A stretch of 64,000 bases of DNA from Saccopteryx bilineata (GCF_036850765.1 NC_089494.1:234688779-234752778); one strand, 5' to 3'. Counted from the stretch's first letter, positions 37,269 through 50,000 are shown. Notes: generated by a model from the letters alone, not told the origin. Translations and numbers: made by a program.

Positions 37269-37509
37269 CACTGCTCACAAAAATTAGGGGATCAGGGAAT
37301 GGGCAGATACTCCAGTACTTTCAGCCTTTTGTAGATTGCATTTTCACCAATGAAATAAAAGTTGGTTTTGCATCTCCTTTGCATAATCGAACAACTTTCT
37401 TTGACTTGTCTTTTGCTCTTCTGATGTAGTTTAATAAAAAAAAAATCAAATACTTTTTTTTATCACTTCATATTCCTTTTGAAATATCCCCTAATTTTTG
37501 TAAGCAGTA
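37269..37509. mobile_element. Mariner-type MITE
   Basis: Inverted ends CACTGCTCACAAAAATTAGG and its near-complement CCCCTAATTTTTGTAAGCAG, about 24 bp each, flanked by TA. 241 bp with no coding frame. The family also supplied the remnant at 17587-17629. Confidence 0.82.
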
Positions 37510-38999
37510 TATTTCAGTGTTGCTTGACGTGGTAGAAAAAAAATGCAAGCCAGAATCTCCATCAGGAGGCTGATTGCTTCATACCTTGTGACAATAGCTG
37601 TGTGTGGAACACAGTCATTTTAAACTGGACTGGGGCAGGGGAAGCTCTGTGCTTATCTCTGGGGCACCAGGAAGCATGATGCTGAAACTTGGCCAAGGTA
37701 GGAACGAAATGGACTAGGCCAGGTACTGATTTGTAATGGCTGTGTGGGGTTTGAGACGCCCCCTGGAGGTAGCCAGCACCAACTTCTGTAACTTCTGTAC
37801 TTAGTTTAAGGGTGTATATATAGATATTGCTTGCTTACCTGGTTTAACATGTTACACAGTCTGATGTGGCTCATTGACTAACGGATGTAAAGTACCTCAT
37901 GAAATCTTTTTCCCAGCCTTTGTGAAATTAAGATTTATTGGACAGATAGTGGAGGTTCACAATCCATCTAGGAGCGTAATGAGAAGTGACCCCCTGAGGA
38001 ACCGTGCCTGGAGCTTTCTCGGCCCCTGATGCCGCCTGGGCGTTCACTTCCCTGCTGTGCACATCTGCTACTTTGATCAGCACATGCTGGAGAGGACTCT
38101 GGTGACTCCATTCGGTTATTTGTCCCAATGTAACGGATGCACCGTGCAATTGGTTATTTTTTTTAATTAGTTAAATTTCTATGCTTTGTCCGGAAAGCCT
38201 ATGATAAATACAAAACCTAAGTTGCAGAGACACACATTTTTCAGAGGAAAGAAAAAGAGTGCCTCGTGCATGTTTGTCCAGAGGAAGATGTGTGCGGACG
38301 CATGTCTGTGTTCCTTGCCTTGAGGAGGCGGCCTGAGGAGGGAGGGAGGGCCAGCTTTTCTCTACAGACCTCGGTTTGGCTGTTACAAACATAGCATTGA
38401 CTTTTGTAGGTCGGTAGAAAATTGTTAGCTGAATGTATATTTCAAGTTTTTAGACGTGTATTTTTGCAGTAAGCTATATTTGCCAGTGATCTTTTCAGTG
38501 ATGAAAAGAGAAGAAACGTTTGGGTGGAGAGTGGGGAAGAGGCGAGTAGGAGGACGTACTGTTGAGCTGGGGGCAGAGGTCCCCTGGGAGGCAGGATTGG
38601 GACAGGTGTACAGAGAGGGAGGTAGAGAAATGTCATTGGGGAAGGAGGCAGAGGCTCGAATGTGCAGGAAGAAGTGACGGAAGGTTGAGGGAATGGGCAG
38701 CTACGGCAGATGGAGACAGGAGGCAGGTTCAGGGCTGTTTCCCCGTGGCTCTGTGGGCGTGCCACTGGTCTCACCCTGCGCCCTGCTTAGTGGAGCGCAG
38801 GCGGCCGAGTTGGGGACGCCTGTTGTGCCACTTCTGTCCTGTCAAGTGGAACCCAGTAGAGCGGTTCAGGGACATTTTTAGATGTGGCCTAACAAATATC
38901 TGTGAAGTGGCACATATATGGATACATAGAGATACATGAAAATACGTTATTATTATATGTGTGTAAAATCATTATAGATAGTCATTATAGTAGAAACTA

Positions 39000-39125
39000 A
39001 TTTTTTTTAAATTTTATTTAGAAAATTAACTTTACTATGATGATATTGATTAATAACATCGATTTCAGGTAAACCATATCTATAGCATTTGAACAGTTGA
39101 TTATGTTGTATACTTATCACCCAAA
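39000..39125 (-). mobile_element. Short L1 3' end fragment
   Basis: Reversed text gatgatattgattaataaca, gatttcaggtaaaccatatc, agcatttgaacagttgatta parallels the L1 copy at 16965. Confidence 0.6.
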
Positions 39126-39379
39126 AGAAACTAAATTTGGAAGAGATTAAAAGAGTGCAAGAAACCAGTAGCGTGGCTAATGCAGACCTCCAGCTGGGAG
39201 ATGATGGTTGCTTAAAATAGGGGTGCTCATGGTGTTGGTGATAATGGATATAAAAAAAGTTGGCAGAAATTGAGATGCTTAGGTCATAAAATCAACAGGA
39301 CATTTTTTAGTAGTAAAAAAATATTCATCAATTTTCAAAGCTTTTTTTTTCCATAATAGCAAAACAGTTTTAAAAATAA

Positions 39380-40160
39380 AGAGATGAACAGGGATAAAAG
39401 CATAGAGAAACTGCTAAAATTGTAATACATTGTTAACAAACAGAAATTAAGTTGCTTAGAAAGTATTGCTACAAAAAGAACAACAAAACAACAAGAAAGA
39501 AGTCCCACTCGAACTAATCAGTGAATTTAAGAAGGTATGGGATGACCTTCAAGGTCACTGTTCAAAAGTTTAATTCCTATATATTACCAGTGACCAATTG
39601 AAAAATGGCATAAAAAATACCATTTACAATATAAGAGAAAAACGAGCAAATATCAAGAAATACATGTAATGAAAGATCCATACACTAAAAACTACAAAAA
39701 CATACCTGATAAAAAAAATAATACAGGAGAAAATAAAATCAGAGAAACAGCTTATCCATGAGTTGAAAATCTTGAGCCCCTAAAAGAAAATCCTGGGAGG
39801 TTTTTTTTAATAATTGATAATTTGATTCTAAAATTTATACTGAAAAGCAAAGAACTTAAATAGCCAAAACATTATTGAAAAAGAACAAAGTGGGAGGACT
39901 TACACTACCTCATTTCAGAACTGGCCATAAAGTTACAGTGATCAGGATGATGTGTATTGGTGTGAAGACATGCAAATTGATCAACGGAATAAATACCAAG
40001 TCTAGAAATCGCTCCATCATAGTACCATGTCAGTTTAATGGGGGAAAGAGACATCTTTTAAACAGAAAGGCAGATATGTTGATTGAAAGCTCAATGCAAA
40101 AAATGCATACATTTTGTGTGATTTAATGTGTATGAAATACAAGACTAATCTGCGACAACT
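39380..40160 (+). mobile_element. Old L1 ORF2 fragment, sense
   Basis: gatccatacactaaaaacta, gaacaaagtgggaggactta, cactacctcatttcagaact and aagttacagtgatcaggatg are L1 ORF2 3' text with many stops. Non-functional relic. Confidence 0.7.
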
Positions 40161-40748
40161 AAGTTCTGTATTTCCCTCTGGGGCTGGAGGGTTGGGGTGT
40201 AAACGCACGAGGAATCCTTCTGAAGTTCTGTTTCTTGTTCTGAACGATGGATTCACTCATTGACCAGAACACTGAACATCTATATATTTTATTCAGTACC
40301 CTGAATGATGGAAACAGACAGGGTATTGAGCAGCAGGAGACCATGCATGTGGTCATGGGGCGGTGAGCCTCATTGAGAGACCTGGCCACTGGTCTGCCCA
40401 GGCACATGCTGCCGTGGGGGAATTGGCTGACTGAGCTTCTGAGCTTTCCTGATAAGCCTAAAGTCTTCATTTTTGTGTTACATCTCTTGATTTTAAAAAT
40501 ATTAGACACTGATTTTTTTTTTAAACAAAGTATTACAATTGGGGGGGGGATCTTTAAGCTCTGGATTCTGTTGAACAGGATTTTTTTCCTAATTTAAATG
40601 AATGCACATTTGAGCAAATCTTTTAATGCCACTTAATCTTGGTCTTGGTTGACATGTACAGCACTGTGCCAACTCTGTTTGTTGAGAATTTATTATACTG
40701 TAGCCACTGAGTTAAGTAATTAAAAGGCCGAGTGCTCTTGTATTCTTT

Positions 40749-41134
40749 CTTTTTTTTTCTTTTTCTTTTTTTTTGTATTTTTCTGAAGTTGGAAACGGGG
40801 GGGCAGTCAGACAAACTCCCACATGCGCCCGACCGGGATCCACCCGGCATGCCCACCAGGGGGCAATGCTCTGCCCATCTGGGGCGTCACTCTGTTGCAA
40901 CCAGAGCCATTCTAGCACCTGAGGCAGAGGCCATGGAGCCATCCTCAGCGCCTGGGCCAACTTTGCTCCAATGGAGCCTTGGCTGCGGGAGGGGAAGAGA
41001 GAGACAGAGAGGAAGGAGAGGGGGAGGGATGGAGAAGCAGATGGGCACTTCTCCTGTGTGCCCTGGCCGGGAATCGAACCCGGGACTCCTGCACACCAGG
41101 CCAACGCTCTACTACTGAGCCAACACGCCAGGGC
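40749..41134 (-). mobile_element. tRNA-derived bat SINE (Rhin-1-like), antisense
   Basis: Reversed B box gggaatcgaacccgggac, head ctgagccaacacgccagggc. CTCTTGTATTCTTT flanks both sides (14 bp, exact). Confidence 0.9.
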
Positions 41135-42715
41135 CTCTTGTATTCTTTTGTAACAACTAATTTTAAGGAAGATACTGCTTGGTGGCACAGCGACAGCATC
41201 TAACCTAGGGTCTTTCTTACTGTACCTTGTGCTTTGAATGCCAGTACTTTGGGTACAACATCGAGGAGCAGCCTTACTCCTGGGCTCAGTTTGGGTAGAC
41301 CGCAGGCATTGGAGTTTTGTGTATCAGGATACAGTGATCAATTTTAGATGCCTGTGGTTCAGATCCCTGCTGCCTAGTTTTATGGTATGAATACCATAAA
41401 AACTGGAATTTTAACTTGTTCAATAGTACAGCACAGTAATTGTATTGGAAATACTTTTATTTTAGCTCTTCAACTTGGAGTTTGTTTTTAATGAATGAAG
41501 TTGATTCACCAAAAATGCACAATCAGATAGTCATTGTCTTATTTATTCGTTTAACAAGAATTTTTGGTCTTATATGTCAGGAGTGCTGTGAAGTACTAGA
41601 GATAAAGAAATGACTAAGATATAGCCCCCGTGTTCATAGAATTTGGGGACACAAAAAGGTTATATTTAGATTAGCATAATTTATATGTAATGCTGGTTTC
41701 AAGACTTGTTAGTTTCTTACTAATGTTAGATGTGCTATTTGACATTTCAGGGATTGTTATTGTAATTTGTATTGTAATTTGATTGTTATTGTAAGTTACT
41801 TCAGATACTTCAAAAGAAACTGAATCTAATGTTTTTGTACCTATAAATTATTCACTCTGCAAATGCCCACGGGATAACTACTGTGTCTGGTACTGTGTTG
41901 TTTCCAGGAAACATGGCATTCAAGCAAATATCAGTGTTTCCCTCGTGAAATTTACTATCTGGATAATTTGTTGACTGATCTTAACTTACTACTTTTCTTA
42001 AGCACTAAGTGCTGAGTTCTCTATTGCATATTAATCTCTTTCCTGTTTGTTTATCTTTTAGTGTCTGCTGGCATATTAATTATTATGTCACAAACACATA
42101 GTAGGGGGGAAAACAGTGTGCTGAGTAACATTACTATTGCAAAGCAGTAATGAAACACTAAAAAATATCATCCCTTCAGTCATAACGTAATAGTAGTCTC
42201 TTCTTTCATTTCTTCCCAGTAAACCAAATGTGGAAACTGTTACTCTTTTGCGTTATTATAAACCTAAAGGTGCAGATTCTTTATCTGTTGGTTTATGTGT
42301 TGAATGTTTACTAACCAATTAGAACTTTATTCCACCTATGCTTATGATTTTAAAAATACATATAGCTGCAATTATGGCTTCTGACATGTTTTTAAGCTTG
42401 TCATGCCCTTTTCCACATCATTTCTGTGGCTTTGTCCTCCAGCTGCCCACTGTAATTCCTCTAGATGCTGAAGAAAGCTCTCAGTAACCCCAGTCAGAGC
42501 CCGCTCTAAAGCAACGGGTTATTGTGGGATCTGAAATGTACATGGTTGTTTCTGATTCTTCAGGTAATTAATTGTACATCTCCTTGCTGTCATAATTTTA
42601 AACCTGTGAAAATTTATTTGGAGCTATTTATTTAAAATGATCATTTCATCAGAAATATTTTTTTTTGATAAATGGTAAAAATGTTCTTTAAAATGTGGCA
42701 TTTTTTTCTTTCCAG

Positions 42716-42756
42716 TGTTGAGAAATGGTGCTTGGGAAATTGTACACTGGGAAAAG
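42716..42756 (+). CDS. ATP8A1: ATP8A1 exon 6: start of actuator domain (41 nt)
   Basis: This 41-nt exon completes Val137 and encodes LRNGAWEIVHWEK (residues 138-150), the first beta element of the actuator domain. The acceptor is tttttttctttccag and the donor AAG/gtatgc. It ends in phase 0, and the next exon is either 7a or 7b. Together exons 5 and 6 total 87 nt, so skipping both keeps the frame and removes 29 residues. Confidence 0.95.
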
Positions 42757-44479
42757 GTATGCATTGATTTTTATTTTGTTCCAGGAGAAGAAATACATAG
42801 AGATTTACTCTAATAGATATAATTTTTATATATTTTTATATAAACAAATGTCAAGAAGTCCGTTGATATGAAAGCTATTTAATAATTAATGTTGTAACCA
42901 TACACACAGCCTTCAGTTAGTCACTTCTGTTTAATATTTCTGCCATATGCTAGACAGACTATTTTCTTGGAAAGTAATATTTAGAACTTTTTGTTTATTT
43001 TATGGTATATTTTGAGTACTATTTTCACAGATTTTATTTAACCATGAACTGTTTTGTGTTGTAATTTTTGCTTTAATCATCTACTGTCCAAGTAAAAATA
43101 AAAATTAGAATTCTGATATTTCACATTTGTGTATTTACTTCAAATTTATACATTGTACGAATCACATTTATGTACTGCTAATTCGTTAAGAAAAAAGTTT
43201 TTATTAAATATAATATTTCATGATCTGGGAATCAGTGTTCCATAATGTCCAGAAGTTAATTTGCTCACAAGACCTCTAACATGGTCAGTAGTGAGTTAAG
43301 ACATAATTGAACAAGTGCTGTCCAAAGTGGTCACACGTTTTTTTTAGACCTCAATTTTAAAAGGTAAGAAATTGTTACTAGTTTTCCCTTAGTCTTGAGA
43401 GAACATTTAACCTCTAGGCACCCACAAATAAATTACTTTTTCTTTATAAGTTGGTAAAGGGCCTTTGGAGGTGAGGCCACTCTCCCCAGGGGACTTTGTG
43501 TCCCGAGGTTGTCCAGGTGGCAGGGATGTCACTCACAGTCAGGTTATTGGCCCTTGAGTTTCCTTGCAGGTTAACAGCCACGCACTTGACTCTACCTTGT
43601 GATGTTCGAGGTACCTCGCATCCCTGCCCAAACAGGATTCCCAATGAATCTATTGTATTTTTAGTTTAAGTCAGTGGCTGGAATAGCGTTTGACATCTCC
43701 CTTTCTATATAGGTATTTGAGAACTAACTCATCACTCTCTCATTTTGGTCTAACATAAAAGTAACAAAGAGGAAAATACCTTGATTATGCTATTCTTGTT
43801 TATGAAATAGTCAACTCTTTTTCAGAAAAGTGCTGTGAAAAAAAAAAAAGCTCAAAATAATATTTCAAAAGAAATTTCTTTTATGCTTTTTGTCCAGCAT
43901 TTGTGGATATAAACATTCTAGAGTATAAATAGATGTAATTGTGTATGATGAATTGAATTTTACTATAAATGTATTTCCTTCACTGGAGTTGTCAGTGTAT
44001 AGTTAACATAATTATATACTCTAACAAATTGATAGATTAGTTTCTTGCCTTCTCACCTAGAGTGCTTATTCAGAAAAGAAATAGTTGTAAAATCAGGAGA
44101 TTACCATCTACTACTTCAATCTTAACATTTACCTCTTCAAACATCTTATTTTCCTGATAGGCAGTCATTATTTTAAGATTGTGCTCATTACTTTTTCAAT
44201 ATTTTTAAGACAAAATAAAAATTAAATTACTAGCCTACAGTTACCCATAATGATAGCATTTCAGCCCTCCTGGAGGTATGTACCTCTCCGTACCTGGCAC
44301 CTCACTTTGAGATAAAGAGCGAACAGGAATAGAAACTCAGGGTGCAGCCAAAGGTCATCCAGCCAAAATGAGATGATTTCACTTAGTAATTAGAATTAGA
44401 TACTTAGAATTAATAAAAGTTGGTTCAATGATGAATTCAAGAGCTAACAGCATTGTTTTATTGACAGTATCAAGTTTGA

Positions 44480-45700
44480 AAATGTATTTAAAAAAAGATC
44501 TCATTCCCAATGGCATGTGAGATGCTTACAAATAAACTTAAAATATGTATAGGACCTTGGTAAAGAAAACATCAAAATTTTAGGTATTAAAGATTCACAT
44601 AAATGTAGAAATGTCATATTCCTAGAAAAACTAAAAATAGCAATTGTTTCAAAGTATTGATATACTATAATCCCAGCGAATTTTATTTTCTCAAGAGCTG
44701 ACCAAATTTTTTATTTTAATTTCAAAAATAAACAGTTGAGAAAATTAAAAAATGTTTTGAAAAAAAATGAAGAACAGTATGAAAGGACTATAAAATGGAA
44801 AGCAAAGGTTACTAAAATAATGTAGATCTGTTACAAAAATAAACATTAATGAATAGAGTAAATAGAGTCGAACAGAGATAAATATTATAGAATATAGAAT
44901 AGAATACTCTGAAATGAAGCCCACTTAGTATTTGATAAAGGAGGCAAAAATTATCGATAAAAAGATTATATAATAAATTATTTGGGATCACAGATCAGTT
45001 TCAAGAAATAACAGTTTAAATCACAGCCAATACTGACATAAATTCCAACTGACTAAAAGAGTTAAAGGTTACAACATTGTTTTTGAAAAAAACAGAATAA
45101 AGACTGATAAATACTTGGAGAAGAACAAGATCTATGGAATTTGATTATACACAATTTAAAACGAACATACAACAAACACTACCACAAATAAAAGTGAAAT
45201 ATGGAAAACATTTGCACCAAATATGGCAGAGATTAAAATCATTGTTATACAAATAGGAAATAAAAGTTGGCAATAAGCACAAAGTACTATAATAACCAGA
45301 CTCAGTAAAATATCAAACCTAATAACAAAAGTTGCAAATTTAAACAAAATTGAAGTCTCATTTGCTATCTATTCAATAAATAAAAACAAACTTTTGTATT
45401 TCATAATTTTTAATTTTATAAAGTACTTCATTCACATGTTATTGTGGATTAGCAGTTTAGCTCTTCATATTGAGAATCATAAAAAAAGGATCCTGGGAAT
45501 TTATTTCAAGAAAATAATCCCAAAGTAGGGGAAAACCTGTATGTATGTAAAAATGTTTATTGTACCATTATTTATAACTGAAAAATTAAAATAAATGAGT
45601 ACCAACATTAGGGAGCTTTATAAACAAAGTATGACATTCTCCAATCGGGTACATTTTGTGACAAGTGAAAGCTATAATTTAAAATACTCTGCCAAAACAG
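44480..45700 (+). mobile_element. Old L1/HAL1-like fragment
   Basis: A-rich sequence with L1-like text (tctcattcccaatggcatgt, ataggaccttggtaaagaaa, ggaatttatttcaagaaaat, gtaccattatttataactg). Highly diverged, edges approximate. Confidence 0.5.
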
Positions 45701-47622
45701 AAAAATTTTATACCATTCATTTTAACAAATATTTATTAAGTGCATGTGCCAAACAGTGAGCTCACAGCAGCAAGCAAGACATACGAGGCTCCCTGTGTCA
45801 TCAAATATAGATGAAAAGAACCAAGCTGTGTACACTAAGATGGCGACTATGTAATAATGCCTTTGAACATTAAGGGGACAGGCATGAAAGAAGACGTGCT
45901 TGTTGGGTTAGCCATATTGTGGGGTGAGCCTTTTGTTTAGCTTATGTAATATTTTGTGCAACTAAAAATTAAATCAATAAACCAAAACCGAGAGTCAGAT
46001 TCACATGCCAAGGTAATGCTACAATAAACCTTAGAGTAACTGGGCTTTAAGTTCAGGGTTCTTTCTTTCTGACTGTGTGGCTACTGTGGTTGCTTTTTAA
46101 TGGTTCCCAAAGGACCGGCAATATAGATCCAGTCATTCACAGACAGGCCGACTTTCACTCTCAAACGTGAACAGTCATCTCTCCAGTTACTGCCCTGAAG
46201 CCTTTTCTCAAAGTTAAGTTGCCCGCATCTGGGATTTTAAAAAGCAGTGCAATTATAAAGCCCTGTGCAAGGCACAGCCTCTCCACTCTTGAAATGTGAA
46301 CAGCTATCCTTGTCATCCTTACCACAAAGCCCAGTTCTTCAAAGACCCGTCTGCCTCTGCGACTGTTCACAGGTTTTTGAGGTAGTTGCAGGTGGAAGAT
46401 TTAGGTGACGAATCTCAGCAACGACACATTGTCCTGGCTTCATAGAGAAGCCCGGAGTGGTGGGCAGTATGAAGTGTAAAAGTCACTCCGTAAAGCTGCT
46501 TCAATATGCAAAGTTTCCGCCACGGAATCTATTTCTTAGGATTAAGAATTTATATCTCCAAAAATTTTCTACTGAAAAGCAAATGTGCTGAAGCCCCCAC
46601 AATTAGACATAGACAGATTTTTAAATCAGTCTATTTTAGTTTGATCAGGTGACCTGTTTACATAATCCTCAACTATAATACTTATGTCAGTAACTTGAAA
46701 AGGCTCAAGGTAGTGGCCTAAGCCCCAAATATTTTCATAACTGCGGCATTTGGGGGACTAAAACTGTTTTGTAGTGATATTCCTTCAATTAGAACGTGTG
46801 ATCAAAGAATTTTTGCCATCTTGACTTTCTCCTCTGTCTGCTCCTCTTACACACACACCAGGCTGGAAAGGGAAATGCCACATTAGGAGCTCAAAATCCA
46901 AAAAGGGAAAGAGACGCTTGCATGTGTTGAGAAAGTGCCCTAAAACATAGGCATCACCAGAAGGAAGTCGGTTCCCTCCTTCTGGGGAGAACTACTTGAC
47001 ACTTAGTGAGCCCTTGGTTTTCCCGGGCCACCAAAGTAAACAACATGATACCATAGAAGGTGCTGATATTTTCTTTTAGTCTTCAGTTTAATAACCATTA
47101 GCCTTCCTTTATCTTACAAGGAATAAAGAAAAGTGTTGGAAAGCAGTGCAGTCAACTAGAGAGTTTCCTAAATTTGTTAGACTCTCAGTACTGTAATGTG
47201 GATAAATCTGATCCTGATTTTATGAAGCACACAGTCCAGTCGGAGAGAAAACATTTACACACACACAGCGATGGAAGAACAATGACGTCGTAACCCGGGT
47301 AGCATTCTCACTAAGTGCCCTGGCACAGAGGACTCACATCCCTTTATCTTGCTGTCAGTGGGTGCTGTCAGTGTAGTCACCACACATTACTTTAGGGACC
47401 AGTTTACAGCTATACTTGCTGTTTTTTATTTTCCCTTCTTTGAGGAAGGGGGATTCAGAGGTCCCAGGCAATCTGTCAATTTTAGATAATCTGCATTTGC
47501 ACTGGAATAAATCTCTTGAATCAAGGCATCCAGGGCTTCCCTATCTGGGCAACCAGCGCACAGCAGGTCAGAGGGGCCCTCCACCCTCCCGAACCTGTTC
47601 CAACCCCAGTATATACAGCAGC

Positions 47623-47753
47623 GTCGTGGGCTGTCCCGGAAGCAGTTCTTACTGTGTCGTGGGCTGTCCCGGAAGCAGTTCTTACTGTGTCGTGGGCTAT
47701 CCCGGAAGCAGTTCTTACTGTGTGTGGGCTGTCCCGGAAGCAGTTCTTACTGT
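47623..47753 (+). repeat. 33-bp tandem repeat, four copies
   Basis: Unit GTCGTGGGCTGTCCCGGAAG then CAGTTCTTACTGT, copied four times (33, 33, 33, 32 bp). One base is missing where copy 4 starts (GTGTGGG for GTCGTGGG), and copy 3 has one substitution. The 33-bp period keeps frames open on both strands, which explains the long spurious frames at 47416-47820. Confidence 0.93.
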
Positions 47754-48678
47754 GGTTCCCATTGAGGGTGCCATTCTCGCCTCCCTCTGGGGTCAAGTTT
47801 TAGGGTTCAAGGAAAAGTAGGGAGGGGAAAGGCTTTAACCAAAAAAAAAAAAAGGGGGGGGGGGCTATAACCAAACCAAAAAAGGGCTTTTATTTTGTTG
47901 ATTGAGAATTGAAACTTATGTTTAGGTTCATTTGGCAACTTCATGCTATAATGGGAGTAACTGTCAGTGTAACTTGAGTTCGAGTTGTATTGTTTGCCAA
48001 AAGCCTGTCACTTAAATTACTTCTAACAGTTTCTGACATAGTGTGTCTTTAATTTGTTTTCAGTCCATGCTCACAGAAACACTAGCAGGTAGTAAAATGA
48101 GAAAGAGATTAAGCTAGTTTTTTTAAAATTAAAATACAGTGATACTTTCATTATACTTCCTTACGCAACATCAGGCTTCGCAGGCACTCGACGAGGGTGT
48201 GAGTCTCAAGCTCTTCATCTCACTGTGATCTTGCGCAGGTAACTTAGAACCTAGACCCACCTTCTTCCTCTCTAAATTATGAATTATAACTAATCCCTAT
48301 TTCAGAAGGTCGCCATAAGAAATAATGAGTTGTGCTGAGATTTCCTTAAACAGGGTAAATTCCTCCTTTTTATATTTATGTCCGAGAGAGAGAGAATATG
48401 AGAAGTTGGGATGTCAATTAAATGGATAAACTAGATAGATTCATTTTATTCAGACGTTCTATAGCTGATACAGATACAGCGTTCATTTTTTTTTTAGAGG
48501 TGTGCCCCCTCCTTGGCCTCACTGCTAGGTAATTTTATGCCATCTTAAAGATAAGTGGTTCTTGTTTGCCAGTAACCTTTTTTTTTTTTTACTGTATTTT
48601 ATGTTTAAATACAGTGGGTTGTATATTTGTATCTATCTTTCAATGCAGATAATTAACCAATTCCTAGTTTTCTTTCAG

Positions 48679-48752
48679 GTAAATGTTGGAGATATAGTTA
48701 TAATAAAAGGCAAAGAGTATATACCTGCTGACACTGTCCTTCTCTCATCAAG
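48679..48752 (+). CDS. ATP8A1: ATP8A1 exon 7a: alternative actuator-domain exon (VNVGD form)
   Basis: This 74-nt exon encodes 24 residues beginning VNVGDIVIIKGKEY and ending IPADTVLLSS, plus two bases of Ser175. It replaces residues 151-174 when used instead of 7b. VGD and PAD are the conserved actuator-domain contacts of P-type ATPases and both are kept. The acceptor is agttttctttcag, with other AGs close by. The donor is AAG/gtagag, weaker than its neighbours. It is 12 of 24 residues identical to 7b, with the same length and phase, so the pair looks like an old tandem exon duplication. Alternative isoforms differing in this segment are, as I recall, known for mammalian ATP8A1. It is open and splice-competent, so I regard it as functional. 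Confidence 0.92.
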
Positions 48753-49681
48753 GTAGAGATAACCTGCTGCCGCTCAAACAGAGTAGAGGATGGTTTCTCT
48801 ACCCTGCATTGACCTGTGCTTTCTCCAAGGAAATAAGGAATAAACGAAGAATTTTAAACCTCTCGACTGATTTCGAATTAAGCATTAAAAATTGATTGGA
48901 CTTAAAGGACTCTTTCATGTTTGCCATATAAAATAAATGATAGGTACTATACTTCATAAGTCAGAAGTTATGATGACTATTAAGGGGTCTACTCACAGCC
49001 CCTCTGAGTATGTCCGGATCCTTTTCTATCCACTACCAATTCTTGTGTGATTTCCTGTCATTTATTTTATATATAATACACTGATTGGATTCTGTGGATT
49101 TTATCTTGCAATTCTTTTTCATGATAAATTCTTTGATGATGCATTCATATCTCCCTCCAAAGTTTCTTGATCTTTATGGTGCACTGGTACAAGAAAATGG
49201 ATGAGTTCCATGACTGAATTTAGATCGTTTTTGTTTCACTTGTATTGAAGATAGTCATGAATTAGTATTCAGAGCATATGGCACTGTTACCCTTGAAAGA
49301 ATGTGACTTTCAAACGGTTTTAGGTTTAAAAACTATAAAAATAGTCCTAATATAAAATAATAAAAAATGTTTTTAATGTTTTAGAGGTTGTTTATCATCA
49401 TTTCCTTGGACAGTTTTATTTGTAAAAATCCACATACAAATATGGAGTGTCCTTTTTTCAAAATCTGTTTAATCAGGTCATTATTGAAAGTGATTGGAAA
49501 TATGCCAAATTAGTGAGCTTGAAATGAGCAAGTAAGGGTTATCCAGATATTTATAAAAGTAAGTCTATAAGTAGTTGAAGAAATTATACGTAGTTATATT
49601 TTTATACTTCTTGGTTGGGAACACTTTGTGTCCTTTGTTAATAGGTTTTATCTTCAGAAAAATTGAAATTGTGTGGTTTTT

Positions 49682-50000
49682 ATTTTATTTTTGTGACAGA
49701 GTCAGAGGAAGGGACAGATAGGGACAGACAGACAGGAAGGGAGAGAGATGAGAGGCACCATTTCTTCGTTTTCTGTGGCATCTTAGTTGTTCATTGATTG
49801 CTTTCTCACATGTGCCTTGACCGGCAGTCTACAGCAGACCAAGTGACCCCTTGCTCGAGCCAGCAACCTTGGGTCCAAGCTGGTGAGCCTTGCTCAAACC
49901 AGATGAGCCTACGTTCAAGCTGGCGACCTCGAGGTTTCGAACCTGGATCCTCCGTATCCCAGTCTGATGCTCTATCCACTGTGCCACTGCCTGGTCAGGC
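49682..50000 (-). mobile_element. tRNA-derived SINE, second family, antisense
   Basis: Reversed head gtgccactgcctggtcaggc, B box ggtttcgaacctgga, tail gacagatagggacagacaga. An exact 18-bp duplication TGAAATTGTGTGGTTTTT flanks it (49664-49681, 50001-50018). It lies between exons 7a and 7b. Confidence 0.92.

Larger units (their letters stand above)
27277..42715 (+). other. ATP8A1 intron 5 (15.4 kb)
   Basis: The largest complete intron of the window. It holds a sense L1 3' end (27335-27795), a VES-like SINE (28677-28863), two copies of one hAT family (30372-30563, 31225-31555), antisense L1 3' ends (32090-32530, 39000-39125), SINEs (32699-33095, 33282-33607, 40749-41134), an old repeat (34560-34960), a mariner MITE (37269-37509) and an old sense L1 ORF2 fragment (39380-40160). 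27830-28660, 29600-30360, 35260-37260, 37520-38990 and 41140-42710 show no gene or repeat I can name. Confidence 0.8.
42757..48678 (+). other. ATP8A1 intron 6
   Basis: 5.9-kb intron. 43444-43660 is a GC-rich patch in AT-rich surroundings with no recognised coding content. 44480-45700 is an old sense L1-type fragment. 47623-47753 is a four-copy 33-bp tandem repeat. A-runs and G-runs at 47841-47863 are low complexity. 45760-47400 and 47890-48670 hold nothing I recognise. Confidence 0.75.

Noticed and set aside
40712..41203. Frames up to 158 aa on both strands, seen similarly near 12400, 19714, 25862, 32711 and 62499
   Set aside because: All are translations of the same SINE body and are not genes.
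43444..43660. GC-rich island in intron 6 as a pseudogene or regulatory element
   Set aside because: A 66-codon minus frame exists but matches nothing I know, and no motif cluster is evident.
45830..46000. Possible LTR-like segment
   Set aside because: No matching second LTR, no TG...CA boundaries with target duplication, and no retroviral coding text nearby.
46158..46380. Possible internal duplication (two similar gtgaacag stretches about 130 bp apart)
   Set aside because: Similarity is limited to about 20 bases with mismatches and is not convincing as a repeat.
47416..47820. 134-aa frame with a repeated SSSYC-type motif
   Set aside because: Caused by the 33-bp tandem repeat, whose length is a multiple of three and so keeps frames open on both strands.
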